A stretch of DNA of 64,000 nt. It comes from Siphonodentalium dalli (lineage: Eukaryota; Mollusca; Scaphopoda; Gadilida; Siphonodentaliidae). How positions within the stretch are numbered: the first letter of the stretch is position 1; every line of letters starts with the position of its first letter. Both the position numbers and the translations under genes were made by a program. Under the pieces are notes generated by a model that worked only from the letters and a program-made list of their open reading frames with translations, did not search any database and had not been told where the DNA came from. Below are positions 11,295-22,599 of the stretch, piece by piece. Where the stretch lies: assembly GCA_032622095.1 (NCBI GenBank), contig CP136067.1, positions 134,915,990 to 134,979,989 of the forward strand, given 5' to 3'.

Positions 11295-11523
11295 CCCTTT
11301 GAGTGCCAGGTCCGATTTTTGTATCAATCCATATACCCTGTGCCAATGCATTCTCTTATATATGCGAGTCGACCATAGGTCGCCTCGCATATATAAGAGA
11401 ATGCATTGGCATACCAATTGTTTTGTTGTTTTTTTTACAATTTTAATATATTTTATTATATTCTTTAACAGACTTATTGTGTAGGTTTAGGGCTGATTAG
11501 ATCGGCCCCTGGCACTCAAAGGG
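11295..11523. mobile_element. TTAA-flanked hairpin MITE, TIR family 2 (copy 1)
   Basis: The ends are CCCTTTGAGTGCCAGG and its exact complement CCTGGCACTCAAAGGG, flanked by TTAA at 11291-11294 and 11524-11527. TTAA target duplication and CCC ends are typical of piggyBac-type elements, so a piggyBac-mobilised MITE is inferred. No transposase is in the window. It carries one 67-nt hairpin module (11343-11409). The element lies 25 bp upstream of the LINE ORF1 start codon. A second copy is at 63365-63600. Confidence 0.85.
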
Positions 11524-11548
11524 TTAATGCTATTTTTTTTCAGAACAA

Positions 11549-12646
11549 ATGTTGCCAAAACCTGATGCGTTGCAGATGTTCAATAAGAGAAGTGCGTGGG
11601 GATGGGGAATTTCCTGTGAGTGTTGCTACAATTCCTGCGTAGTTGAAAAGAGTGCTTCTTCTGGTCAAGTGCAAAATTCAGTGGCCAGGATAACGGCTGA
11701 ACGCGTTCAACCTATTTCGAGTGCGGTGGATAACATGTGTGTAACTGATCCCGATAATACAGAGAAATACATCGCGGTACCTGCAGTTGAAGTACACACT
11801 CGTTTCACTCCGTTGGATGACTCTATGAAGAAAACGACTCAGCAAAATGTACATTCGAAAAATGCGATAAATCTGACATCAAATTCTCAACGAATGTCAC
11901 AAAGAGTCAACCCCAGAAAAGTGCATCTGATCGTTGGCGACTCAGTCTTGCGTTACCTGGATCCGAAAAAAATGTCCCGAGGTGATTATGTCAAGAAAGT
12001 TTCGATAGGAGGATTGAGATTGGAAGGCGTGTTGGAATGGTTTGAGTCATCGGATGTCATCGAGAATGTGTACAAGGTTACAATACATGTCGGTATAAAT
12101 TCTTGTCGGCATGGAATGGAAACAGACGAGCAGTTATTTACAGGTGTGATATATAAGATCCGAGAATTGTATCCGCAAGCGCTCATCAGATTCTCTTCAG
12201 TACTACCGACACCTAGTCGAGCTGGTGCGAATAAAGTCATTTATTCTACTAATGAATTATATCGACGCCTATGTTCATGGATGGGGTGTCAGTTCATCGA
12301 TCATGCGCCCAGTTTTTCAGAGCGCAGTGGTTTCGTCCCACGTAGATATTTTTATGACAACTGGCATCCAAGTGATCTTGGAATAGAGATTTTGGTGAAT
12401 GAAATAAAAGTTGGCGTCATGGACGTACAATCTGAGCCGTACCGAGAATCTTCAGAAGCACAAAACAGTGAAATCAGACCCAGGGTAAGAATGAACAGAA
12501 GTGAAAGTTCAAGATCTAATGAACAGTTTCCAAAAGAAGTGCATCGTGCACGTTTTGTTGATAATGTGGGAGCGATGAATGTGAATGACATTTCAGGATT
12601 GCGTGCAATACTCGCAAGTGCTCTTAAAATAACTGGTAATGTTTAA
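11549..12646 (+). CDS. LINE ORF1 protein with SGNH-hydrolase (esterase) domain
   Basis: A 365-residue protein. Residues ~124-290 look like an SGNH/GDSL hydrolase. Block I is VGDSVL (Ser132), block II glycines are IGG (154-155), block III is HVGINS (Asn184), and block V is DNWHPS (Asp270, His273). The full catalytic set Ser-Gly-Asn-Asp/His is therefore retained. A Cys-rich patch (CECCYNSC, 23-30) precedes it, and a polar, charged tail follows. Esterase-type ORF1s are known from CR1/L2-clade LINEs, where ORF1 proteins bind RNA and membranes; the role of the hydrolase fold is unsettled. The start is the first Met after an in-frame TAA at 11525-11527, which belongs to the TTAA target site of the upstream MITE. 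The base run just before it (ctattttttttcag) looks like a 3' splice site, so an upstream spliced leader exon is possible. Confidence 0.85.
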   Translation: MLPKPDALQMFNKRSAWGWGISCECCYNSCVVEKSASSGQVQNSVARITAERVQPISSAVDNMCVTDPDNTEKYIAVPAVEVHTRFTPLDDSMKKTTQQNVHSKNAINLTSNSQRMSQRVNPRKVHLIVGDSVLRYLDPKKMSRGDYVKKVSIGGLRLEGVLEWFESSDVIENVYKVTIHVGINSCRHGMETDEQLFTGVIYKIRELYPQALIRFSSVLPTPSRAGANKVIYSTNELYRRLCSWMGCQFIDHAPSFSERSGFVPRRYFYDNWHPSDLGIEILVNEIKVGVMDVQSEPYRESSEAQNSEIRPRVRMNRSESSRSNEQFPKEVHRARFVDNVGAMNVNDISGLRAILASALKITGNV

Positions 12647-12674
12647 TTATTTCAAATCGTAATTGATGATGAGT

Positions 12675-12842
12675 ATCATGAGAGCACATGTATAAGTATA
12701 TGTATAGGTATATATGTAGTATGTGCCTGTGTATGTACGGGTATGTATGTGTATATGCATATGTGTATATATATATATATGTATGTTGTATGTACATGTA
12801 CATGTATGTGTATGTATATGTATGTATGCATATATGTGCATC
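12675..12842. repeat. TATG/TGTATA microsatellite between LINE ORF1 and ORF2
   Basis: Alternating tatg, tgta and (ta)n units fill most of the 334-bp gap between the two LINE ORFs. Slippage here would change the spacing of ORF2 without touching either protein. Confidence 0.85.
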
Positions 12843-12980
12843 TTAATTATCTATTTTCTTTGCATGTACAGGAAGTTCTTGCATTTGAGTGATTGAAAAG
12901 TTATAGATAGTACAATTTGAATATATACCCTTCCTGCATGGTTTCATTTTGACTTCGGTGGTGCAAGTTTTATTCATATT

Positions 12981-15900
12981 ATGTCTGAGCGGAATTTTTC
13001 AACTGAAATTACGTCGAATAAAGCTACATTTACATTGTGGAATGTTCAAGGAATTAAATTAGATGACAACAGTTTCCTCGAAAAGTTGATAAAGTATGAT
13101 TTTATTGCTTTGGTAGAAACAAGGCATAAAGAAAGTTCGGATATTCATATTCCGGGTTATAAATGCATAGATTTCCCTAGACTTGACGGTGATAGAGGTG
13201 GAATAGTATTTTATTATCGCAATCAATACGCAAGATTTTTCGTAAATTCTAAAAGAATAAGTGAGTTTACCATTTCCGTCGAATTCAAGGGAAATATGTT
13301 TAATATTTCTAACAAAATTGCTTTCATAGCCAATTATATCCCCCCTGCCAACTCCAGTTATTGGGATACAAGAAGTGATATGAAGACAAATGTGTTTTCG
13401 CAAATTCAGAATCATTTACTACAGTATCAAACATGTGATCTTATAATTATGGCAGGTGACTTTAATGCTCGGACGGGAATTAAACCGGATCATGTTGTTG
13501 GAGAAAATGATCGCAGTAATCACCATATACCAGTACCTGATGATTATATATTAGATACAAGCAAAATAAGGACTAGTATGGACTCGAATGTTAACAGTTT
13601 TGGTAACCAGTTATTGGCCGTCTGTAGTAATACAAGCATGAGAATTGTTAACGGGCGTACATTGGGTGATGCCTTAGGCCATTTCACTAGTTACCAATAT
13701 AATGGTGCTAGTGTCGTTGATTATGTTATAATATCGGAAATGTATTTGTCCGATATCGATTATTTTTGTGTTAAAATACCTACCAAACATTCAGATCATT
13801 GTCAGCTAACGGCTCATTTTAATTATTATACAACGCAGGGCAGAACAAAACATGCGTTTATTCAGACAAAATGTAGATTGAAATGGACTATGAACAGCAA
13901 AGAAATAGCACTGGATCACATTCAGAAGCCGGAATTTCAGAATAAACTCGAACGATATAAATTAATGACTTACAAAAACGATCGCGTTGGTACCCTTGCG
14001 ATATTGGATGACTTTATGTCAATGGTTAATCATATAAATTATGTATCGTGTACTCATATTTCAAATCGTAGAAGAAAAAATAAAAGGAAAAGAAAGTGGT
14101 TTGACGAAAGGTGTAAGACATTAAAGTTAGATCTGAAGAACGCGATTCATAACATGAGACAAAATCCATTCAATAACTCTCTTAGAGTTAAGTTTTTCGT
14201 CACTAAAAAAGCCTATAAACGGGAACTGAAACTGAAACGAAAAACATTTTATCAAGATTTATACAATAAACTGGAAAATATGGAATCTAATGATCCAAAA
14301 ACATATTGGGATATTATCGGGGAAATGCGCATCAAACCTAATCATTCACATGATTTAGATCCTGATAGAGCAGTTGACTTCTTCGCTGAATTATATTCTA
14401 CAAATAATATACCACCAGTCAAGAGAAATATTATGTTGAACCAGATTAATGTTGATACTCAAATGTATAACACAAATATTACTTCTACCGAAATTTTGGC
14501 GGCAATCAGTGAACTTAAACTTGGTAAAGCCGAGGGACCGGACAATATCAATAACGGGCTTCTGAAAATAATTGGTCCACACATTGTGTTTGAAATTAAA
14601 AAACTTTTCAATCAGATATTATCATCCGGGCATTATCCAGATAGTTGGAGTAAATCTGTTCTTAGTTTAATATACAAGAAAGGTGACCGTAACGACCCTA
14701 ATAACTATAGGGCTATTGCGGTCAGTTCTGCCATTGGTAAGTTATTTAATAAAGTTATTAATCAAAGAATGAATAAATATCTGGAAGTGAACAATATTAT
14801 AAGCGACGACCAATTTGGATTTTGTAAAGGGAAGCGCACAACCGACAGCGGTTTTATTCTTAAAACAATCATAGATAAATACAGGATTTCTAAAAAACCT
14901 TTATATATATCATTTGTTGATTTTAGAAAGGCTTTTGACTCATGATAAAACTTAAATCTATAGGCATTTCAGGTAGGATTTATGACATAATCCAATCAAT
15001 GTATGATTCAAGTTTTTATAGCGCAAAAACGAGCAAAGGGATTGGGCCATCGCGTTTGTCGCATGTTGGTGTTCGCCAGGGCTTGATTATATCGCCTAAT
15101 TTATTCAAGATTTTTATAGATGATATCAAGTATGTTTTTGAGAAGACCTGTGATCCAGTTAATGTGGGAGACTCAAAGCTCAATCATTTATTATTTGCCG
15201 ATGATCTTGTTTTAATCTCAAGCACTCAAACTGGTCTTCAGTCTTGTCTAAATAACTTAGACTCATATACGCTCAATAATGGGTTAAGCATTAACGTTGA
15301 AAAAACAAAATGCATGATATTAGGATCTAATTGCCAAGCAGGATCTCCTAGATTCTCGATAGGAAATGAAATTGTTGATGTAGTTAATGAGTTTCCATAT
15401 TTAGGAATTAAGTTTTCTTCTAACGGCAAATTTTCAAGTGCTCAAAATGAGTTATCATCTAAAGGTAGGACAACATTTTATTCGCTTACTAATCGCTTCA
15501 ACGCAACAGCTATTGTAAGAAAATTTTAGGTGTTGGTGATGGTGCAACTAATCACGCTGTACGCGCTGAACTTGGTAGGTATCCTTGTTATATTGATGTC
15601 ATATGCAGAATGGCTAGTTATGCACTTAAGTTGACCTCACATACTCGAAATGACCTTTTATACAATGCTATTTGTGAACAAAGAGCGCGGAAAAGTATGT
15701 CAACGTCAATATTTAGAATACTAGAGGCATATGGCCTTGATTTAGATCCCGGCATAGATTTATCAAACAACAAATTTAATGTAATTGTCGGTAAACTTAA
15801 GCAAAGATTACGAAATGAACACGTCGCCGAATTTATCAAATCGATCTTCGATGACAACAAGAAAAGTGGTGAAAATAAATTACGAACTTATAGGCTTTTT

Positions 15901-16296
15901 AAAGATAACTATTCTATGGAGAAATATCTTATTGGAACAAAATGTGTGGAAGATAGAATGCGTTTTACAAGGCTAAGGATTAGTAACCACAATTTATCCA
16001 TTGAAAAAGGTCGACATTTCAAACCGAAGAAGAAATCCATTGAAGATCGAATATGTTTACATTGTCCGATCAAACAGAAACTAGTTGAAGATGAATTTCA
16101 TTTTATAATGAAATGTCCGATATATGCTGATTTGAGAAATGAACTATATGAAGTAATGAAAGTGCAATATAATGGATTTAGCGCTATGTCAGAAACTCGG
16201 CAATTCAATTTGATTCTCAAAAATGAAAAACCAGATTCTTGTTACAAAATATGCAACTTGATTAGAAAATGTTTTGATCGAAGATCCCAGCAGTAG
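12981..16296 (+). pseudogene. LINE ORF2: APE endonuclease + reverse transcriptase, two frame breaks
   Basis: The first open segment (12981-14945, 654 aa) has a complete apurinic-like endonuclease: LWNVQG (Asn21), VETRHKE (Glu46), MAGDFNARTG (Asp160/Asn162), VVDYVI (Asp247) and KHSDHC (Asp272/His273). The RT then starts (SELKLGKAEGPD at 511-521, YKKGDRNDPNNYRAIA, DDQFGF) and reaches catalytic motif A, FVDFRKAFD. The frame breaks at 14943, where about 8-10 expected residues are missing. It resumes at 14942-15529 with GVRQG and the catalytic FADD box. A second break near 15500-15530 drops several dozen residues of the thumb/linker. The last segment opens upstream of 15610 (ILGVGDGATNHAVRAELGRY) and ends with a CCHC-like motif (C149, C152, H164, C169 counted from the Met at 15610). 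The losses look like deletions in a dead copy. Confidence 0.9.
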
Positions 16297-16571
16297 CAAC
16301 TATATGTAGAGTAATATTCAACCAAACTGCATGGTTGCATCCTATACATGTATATACATGTATATAAGGTAGTTTTCATTTTAAAGTATTAAGAGGCACT
16401 TATATATATATTATATTGTATATGAAATACTAAATAACTAATTATATATGCAATGAAATAACTACATCACTTGTTGTATATTACTTGTTGTATTTATTTA
16501 ATATTGTTATTGTGTGCATACTGCCTTACATGGTGTTTTATGCTAATAAATGTTATGTTATGTTATGTTAT
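16297..16571 (+). other. LINE 3' UTR and ATGTT-repeat tail
   Basis: AT-rich, noncoding. It contains an AATAAA-like 'taataaat' near 16543 and ends in about five ATGTT units. A short tandem-repeat end in place of poly(A) fits target-primed integration of CR1/L2-type elements. Confidence 0.7.
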
Positions 16572-17650
16572 ACAGCGAGCTAAGAGCATACTGCATGGAA
16601 GAATAGAATAAGAAAATATCTCTGACGTCAGAAACTCTTAAGGTGCTGCCATCTATGTATAATCAGGATGTCATGTCTACTGAGAGGGATTCTGTAAAGA
16701 GTGCAGTCGAGACAAAAAAAACATTCAACAAAAAACGTGTGTTCTGTAGTTTTAAAGGGACATGTAAATGTAACTGTAAATGTGATAAAAGCATACAATG
16801 TAAATGTAAATGTGAGAAAGCATACAATGTAAATGTAATTGTGAGAAAGCCTACCAGATCGTAAAACCATCATCACTTAGAAGAAAACACACGAAAAGAC
16901 TTTGTTTTTATCAAACTACATGCAAGGTTTACCTCTCTTTGTGACTCGGTAAGACCGCTGCTATCGGCTACATTTTACCCACATTTGGTAGACTTCCGCG
17001 ATATTAAAATATACACTAAGCGAGCAGAGCAAAATGCTGCCCTTATTAAGCGCACAAAATATTGAACAAAATTTGTGTGGTTTCGTACCTTAAGTTTGGA
17101 AAGTCCCACCAGAACCAAAGAACTATATTTCGAAATGGTGTGATTTGGTTCTCCGATTATTTTATCAACACAAAAATCTAAACGCAAATGGACGACAATG
17201 TCCCGACAACACGCATGGCAAGTCAGACACAAGAGTTCTAATTTGCTCCAATTTTGACGAGTTGCTTGCGAAAATCGTCAACAAATATACCGCTCTGATC
17301 CTCCATTCTGTCATTAAGTTTTTAGTGCGGGAATTGTTCCCAAAGCACATAAGAAATTTGACTTACGTTTTACGATTATTGTTTTAAATCCAGTACTATT
17401 TGAAATGACTGGTTAACTGTTAGAGCTTACCTTGTCACAATTCAATCAACGCTCCATGGTACGATATTTCCGAAGTACGAAACCAGCGTGTTCAAGCACG
17501 GCGATACTTTCGTCGCTAATTTCGTCGAAATATTCAGTGCTTTTGAATTAGCTTTCCGTCTCAATTTCGGGTAAACAAATGTTTGGCCAAAAGTTTGACC
17601 AAATGAAATTTGTATTGGCCAATTTCGAAAAATTTGGCCACCGAAAGCGG
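16572..17650. other. No recognisable gene; small minisatellite inside
   Basis: 16759-16860 holds repeats of 'tgtaaatgtaaatgtga' / 'aaagcatacaa'. The apparent Cys/Lys-rich ORF there (CKCNCKCDK...) is the translation of that repeat. The rest has only short, unsupported ORFs. Confidence 0.55.
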
Positions 17651-17652
17651 TA

Positions 17653-17868
17653 TTATGTAAACATTACTGTTACAGTGACAGCAATTTTGTCTACAAACAA
17701 TCGAGCATAGTTTGTTATCATATCAAGAATGTGTACATTATAAAGAATCAGAGCAGTGAAAAATATTCCAGAAAACACATAATTTAAACTCAAACATTTT
17801 ATTGCAATTGCAAGTGGCGATGTTTGTTGATAATATGATTGCATGGTATGTATCAGTAATGTTTACAT
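17653..17868. mobile_element. Small MITE with ~17-bp inverted ends
   Basis: 'ttatgtaaacattactg' (about 17653) recurs inverted as 'cagtaatgtttacataa' (about 17851). A diverged relative, reversed, lies at about 35475-35685 (shared 'ctgttacagtg', 'gtttacaaa', 'ttatgtaaac'). Confidence 0.6.
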
Positions 17869-17869
17869 A

Positions 17870-18740
17870 ACAGTGGTATCAACGTGCGAAATATCATCAT
17901 TGGAGAGATATCAATAATATATATAAAACAAAGTCAATCTATTTTCCCATGTTCATCTTATTGATGTTGGTTTTACAAACCTTTTTGTGTTGGTGTAAAC
18001 ATATTTTTATTTCCAAATCCAAACAGATAGCATAATATACAGATCACACATGTAAGCATAATAGAAGTGTTAATATATGGAAACGAGGATCAGACAACAA
18101 GCCCGAGGTCTTATATGAAGTCTTCTCCTCTTTGGCGACATGACCCGTCCCCAATAAGTGAGGGAGGGGTATAGTTCAGAAGGGAAGTGTTGGAAATAAA
18201 GGTTTTCGGAGAATTGGAGATAAATAACATAATTTGAGTTAGGGATGGAAAAGAGGGAAAAGAATGTGTTAGGGATAGCAGGAGACGGAGAGAGAAAAGA
18301 TAGATAGAGAGAGATGGGGAGGAGAAAATAGTCGTAAGATGATTACAGTGGTTGGTTATTTTCAATGACTGTGTTGTTGCGCGATTAACCTCTTCGCTGC
18401 TTTGACGTCTGTAACTATTACTGACGTAAAAGTGCATGTCGTGTACGGTGTACTATATTATATGGTCCGTAGGTACTACGGACCTACTTCAGCACAATAG
18501 CAGTAGGCCATTAATCATAAATGGAACTCAGAGATTGGTTCATCGGAATAACTGTATCTCGAAGTTTCAAACAGTGTATGATGTTCCACGATTGTGAATG
18601 ATAATAGCCTTTCAACTGAGTCAGTTTTATGGTTCTTGTGATATTCCATTTGTATTTTTCCACTGGAAAATGGCAATAACGTCAACAGCCCAACACACGA
18701 CGTCATAACGTCATTTAGCAGCGAATAGGTTAAAAATGAC
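17870..18740. other. No recognisable gene
   Basis: AT-rich with a purine-rich tract (18220-18330, GA-rich on the plus strand) and a small near-palindrome 'ggtccgtaggtactacggac' at about 18463. Nothing coding is supportable. Confidence 0.5.
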
Positions 18741-18744
18741 GCTC

Positions 18745-19930
18745 GTCTATACTATATATTTTGAGACTTCGTATATATGTGTGTATATATGTGTGTATAT
18801 ATGTGTGTGTGTACTTCATAGAATCCAAAACGACTGATCCGATCGAGCTCAAATTTCGTATGTAAGTGTAAAATCCCACCGACACCGCCGTAGATGTGTT
18901 TTCGAGAAGCTCTGAGCACCCTTTATCCACTCCCAGTCATCGAAATCAGCTCAAACGGCACGGCCGGGGTTAATAACGTCATTATATATATATATGAAGT
19001 CAGAGTCTCCAAAGTTATACCGGAACAAACACGTGTTTACGTCGTCTTGGGGGTCCACGATGGGAGTCTGACTTCAATGCAATGTTATCGCTCGAAACAC
19101 GTGTTTACTTCGTGTTGAGGTTCACGATGGGAGTCTGACAATTGTTATCGCTCGAAATAGTACATTAGGACGGGAACGGCTGGACAGATTGAGCTCAAAC
19201 TTCCTATCTAAAGGTAAAATACCACGTACGATGTCGTCCACGCGTTTTCCAGAAGCTCCGAGCACCCGTACTCCACTCCCAGTCATAAAAATCAGCTCAA
19301 ACGGCACGGCCGGGGTTAATAACGTCATTATATATATATATACGAAGTCAACGTTATTAGCATCTGCATTGAGTGCATTTCCTAGAACGCAACACGTGTT
19401 TTACGTCGTCTTGAGGTTCACGATGGGAGTCATTTCAATGCAATGTTATCGCTCGAAACACGTGTTTACTTCGTGTTGAGGTTCACGATGGGAGTCTGAC
19501 ATTTCAATGCAATGTTATCGCTCGAAATATTATGCAGAAAGGCAGATCTCGGAAACGGGTGGAGCTATCGACCTGAAATTTGCTATGTGAATGTATCTTG
19601 CACCGGGTACAAATTTTATCGGGTCGCCGAGTCCATGCGACGCCCGTGCAGCGCATGCGCAGACGAGATCTCGGAAACGGGTGGAGCTATCGACCTGAAA
19701 TTTGCTATGTGAATGTATCTTGCGCCGGGTACAAATTTTATCGGGTCGCCGAGTCCGTGCGACGCCAGCTTCGCGCATGCGCAGACCAGATCTCGGAAAC
19801 GGGTGGAGCTACCGGGTACAAATTTTTCTTATTGAAACGCGTGGAGCTAAAAATTAAAAACAAATATTAAAAAAATGTCATGTTTCGGACAAGCCGCCGG
19901 TGGCGGGCTAACCTGCTAGTATTATATAAA
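18745..19930 (+). mobile_element. Helitron-like element with internal tandem blocks
   Basis: It begins with 'ctatactatatatttt' and a TATATGTGTG tract. The next part is 'cgatcgagctcaaatttcg', the usual first segment of this family. Two blocks follow (about 18890-19140 and 19190-19530) sharing 'gctcaaacggcacggccggg' and 'ttcacgatgggagtctgac'. It ends in 'gccgccggtggcgggctaac' 'ctgctagt'. No protein is encoded. Confidence 0.5.
19544..19830. repeat. 122-bp GC-rich tandem repeat, ~2.3 units
   Basis: Units start with 'agatctcggaaacgggtgga' at 19544, 19666 and 19788, an exact period of 122 bp. They contain 'gggtcgccgagtcc' and 'gcgcatgcgcaga'. The GC content is far above that of the surroundings. 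Overlapping Cys/Arg-rich ORFs on both strands are produced by the repeat. Confidence 0.9.
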
Positions 19931-20494
19931 GTAATAGTCATAGTTTACGTCAGGTTGTTTAAAGACGCCGTTTTTTGTCAGGGATGGGAAGGGGAGGGGA
20001 ACTAATATTGATAAGAATGTTTTAGCCGCCGGCCGATCTATATATCTATATTTGTGAATGTCTATCTATGTACTATAGAAATTGATTTGGAACCATCTAG
20101 ATTGGTGCAAAGAGGTTTAACATTGGTAACTTTTTACGAGGAAGGTAATGGTCCAGGTTTAAATTTTATAAAGTCACGCTGCCACCCTGCTACAGCGCCA
20201 TATGAAAAAATTTAGAGTATATTTCATAACACTGGCACCGCTCTGCATGCCAGCATTGAATCACATCATTAGATTCACGCGGATACCTACATGTTTATCT
20301 AATTTTGGTAATAATTGGCGACAAAATGTTTATCCAGGTATTCGTGTGCCGCTCCTGTCCCCAATCCATGGCCCCTGCGACGCCGACTTTAAGCCCACAC
20401 CATTAGATTCATGTATAGATAATGATTACGGGCGGCCATTTGGTTTTAAAAAAGGTCAAATCAAAATTAATAGGCGTTAAATAATACTCAATAA

Positions 20495-21060
20495 GTCCAT
20501 TCAATGTAATAGAAGTCAAACTAACATAGACGTGAAATGTAAATAATAGAGATAAACTGTAAATTAATAGACGTGAAATGTAAATAATAGAGATAAACTG
20601 TAAATTAATAGACGTGAAATGTTAATAATAGACATGAAATGTAAATAATAGACGTGAAATATAAATGAATAGACGTGAAATGTAAATAATATACGTCAAA
20701 TTACAATAATAGACGTGAAACTAAATTAGTACAGGTTAAAATGTAAATAATACATGTTTTAATGTAAATTAATGGTCGTCAAATGTAAATAAGAAATGTA
20801 AATAATAGACCCGTCAAATGTAAACTGATATATGTGAGATGTAAATAATAGACGTCAATTGTAAATTGATACACGTGAAATGAAAGTAATAGACCCGTCA
20901 AATGTAATTTGATATACGTGAGATGTAAATAATAGACGTCAAATGTAAATTGATAGAGACGTGAAAATGTAAATAATAGACGTCAAATGTAAATAATAGT
21001 CGTCAAATGTAAATTAACAGAAGTCCTTTTAAAATTAACAGACGTCAAATGTTAATCAAC
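20495..21060. repeat. ~20-bp minisatellite (agacgtgaaatgtaaataat)
   Basis: About 26 units of 19-23 bp, 'agacgt(g/c)aaatgtaaat(t)aat', run with point changes and partial units. Many carry the ACGTCA core. Confidence 0.85.
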
Positions 21061-21223
21061 AAAATCCGAATTACATCCAATATAAGTCAATTCACTCTGA
21101 ACATGTCATTTTAAAATCAACAAACGTAATTCTCATCAGCTAACAGACAATGGGGAAGAACTCTATCGTAGACGATCAATTAAAAGAAGTGAAATCTTTA
21201 CCAATAGAAGTGGAAATCATTTT

Positions 21224-21274
21224 AATCATAGAAATCGGATATAAAAAGTCATTTTATATCGGATTTCTATGATT
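21224..21274. repeat. Short near-perfect hairpin
   Basis: Arms of 23 nt (21224-21246 and 21252-21274) are complementary apart from one position, with a 5-nt loop 'agtca'. It lies just after the 20-bp minisatellite. Confidence 0.8.
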
Positions 21275-21839
21275 TTAATAGACGTCGTTAGAGGGCGCGT
21301 TTAATATACTATAGGAAGAGATAACTCTATATCAATTGTGAACAAGCTCTCACAGCGTCGAAATGCAGAATGATGCCAGTGAATTGTGACATTATGTTAC
21401 ACAAAACTAAAGTAAAGGTATACAGTAAGTTTGGATGGATCGTTGATAAATATTAAAATAAATGTTTAGGCAGGGGCAGCAGAAGATAAAACAAAGTTTG
21501 GGGGTCACAGTTTTTCGGTCAGGGTGGGAAAGCACGTAGCCCATACCTCCTATTTTTTCTGTCCCAAACACCACAGCGTCACTCTAGAAATTTTCTAACT
21601 GGACCATTACCTTCCTCGTAAACTTGTACCACTGTTAAAACCCCTTTACAGCCATCTAGATGGTACTACGTCAATTTATATACAACACAGACAGACATTC
21701 GCAAATATAGATATATAGATCGGCGCTAAAACATTCTGATCATGGTTGACGACTCTCATGTATGATTTAATAACTCAATCATGAATTAACATGAAATTAG
21801 AGATTAATAGGAAACATTATATATACACTATTTACAACA

Positions 21840-22560
21840 TATAGTCATCGTCATCTTCAATTTGTCATCATCATCATCATCATCATCGTCAACTTCGTCA
21901 ACACTATAATCGTCATCTGTATTATGCTAATCGTCATCATCATCATCATCATCATCATGACATCATCATCATCATCATCACCATCATCATCCATCATCAC
22001 ATATCGTCTTCGTTGTCATCACCACCGTCATCATTAGAAGGCTGATAACATCGTCGTCAGAACGCGCCATCAGAACGTGTTTACGTCACCGTCATCGGCA
22101 TTATCGTCATTTAATTTATCATCGCCATCATCATCACTATCATGCAGTAATCAATGTCATCGCCATCATCATCGTCATTGCCGATACCATCATCGTCCTC
22201 AACTAACCTCATCAGGATCATAGTCGTCATCGACACGCGTCGATCGATCATGCAGCCATAATCACCATCGCCTCCATCATCGTCATGATCATTATCACCA
22301 CTATCCTGCAGTCATCATCATCAGCAGCAGCGACAGCACCATCATCATCATCATCTTTATCATCACCACTATCATTCAATCATCATAAATGTCAACGTAC
22401 TCGCCATTTCATCGGTATCATGCATCACCATCGTCCTTATCCTCATCATCGACATAATCATCGTCGTCGTTATCATCATCTTTGATATCATCATCGTCTT
22501 TGTCATCGTCATTATTATCGTCATCGTCGTCATAATCCTCGTTATCATCATCACCGTTGT
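21840..22560. repeat. (ATC)n microsatellite, ~700 bp, interrupted
   Basis: It is dominated by cat/atc triplets with gtc and acc interruptions. The His/Ser-rich and Met/Ile/Thr-rich ORFs on the two strands are artefacts. Confidence 0.95.
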
Positions 22561-22599
22561 TATTTGTCGTTTCTTTTCAGTCCTATTTTAATCAAAATA

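Larger units (their letters stand above)
11528..16571 (+). mobile_element. Near full-length CR1/L2-type LINE retrotransposon, inactivated
   Basis: It has two ORFs (SGNH-esterase ORF1, then APE endonuclease-RT ORF2), then a short AT-rich 3' UTR with 'aataaat' and a simple tandem tail of ATGTT units (about 16546-16571). An esterase ORF1, an APE-type endonuclease, a C-terminal CCHC motif and a short-repeat tail in place of poly(A) are known traits of the CR1/L2 group. ORF1 is open but ORF2 has two internal breaks, so this copy cannot move on its own. The 5' boundary is uncertain. Confidence 0.85.
19945..21750. mobile_element. Inverted-repeat element enclosing a 20-bp minisatellite
   Basis: The sequence around 20000-20180 (tctatatatctatatttgtg, ccatctaga, acgaggaaggtaatggtcc) reappears reversed at about 21595-21735 (ggaccattaccttcctcgt, ccatctagatgg, cacaaatata-type end). 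A third copy of this end, in the 21.6-kb orientation, is at about 30860-31105. Between the arms lie a minisatellite and a hairpin. The same family supplies the tandem units at 22600-22745 and 29940-30860. Confidence 0.65.

Noticed and set aside
11235..11484. ORFs reading CQCILLYMRVDHRSPRIYKR and similar, seen again at 48775, 60205, 62996 and 63342
   Set aside because: They are translations of the 67-nt hairpin in TTAA MITEs and appear on both strands because the hairpin is self-complementary.
22285..22554. Ser/His-rich and Met/Ile/Thr-rich ORFs
   Set aside because: Produced by the ATC microsatellite.
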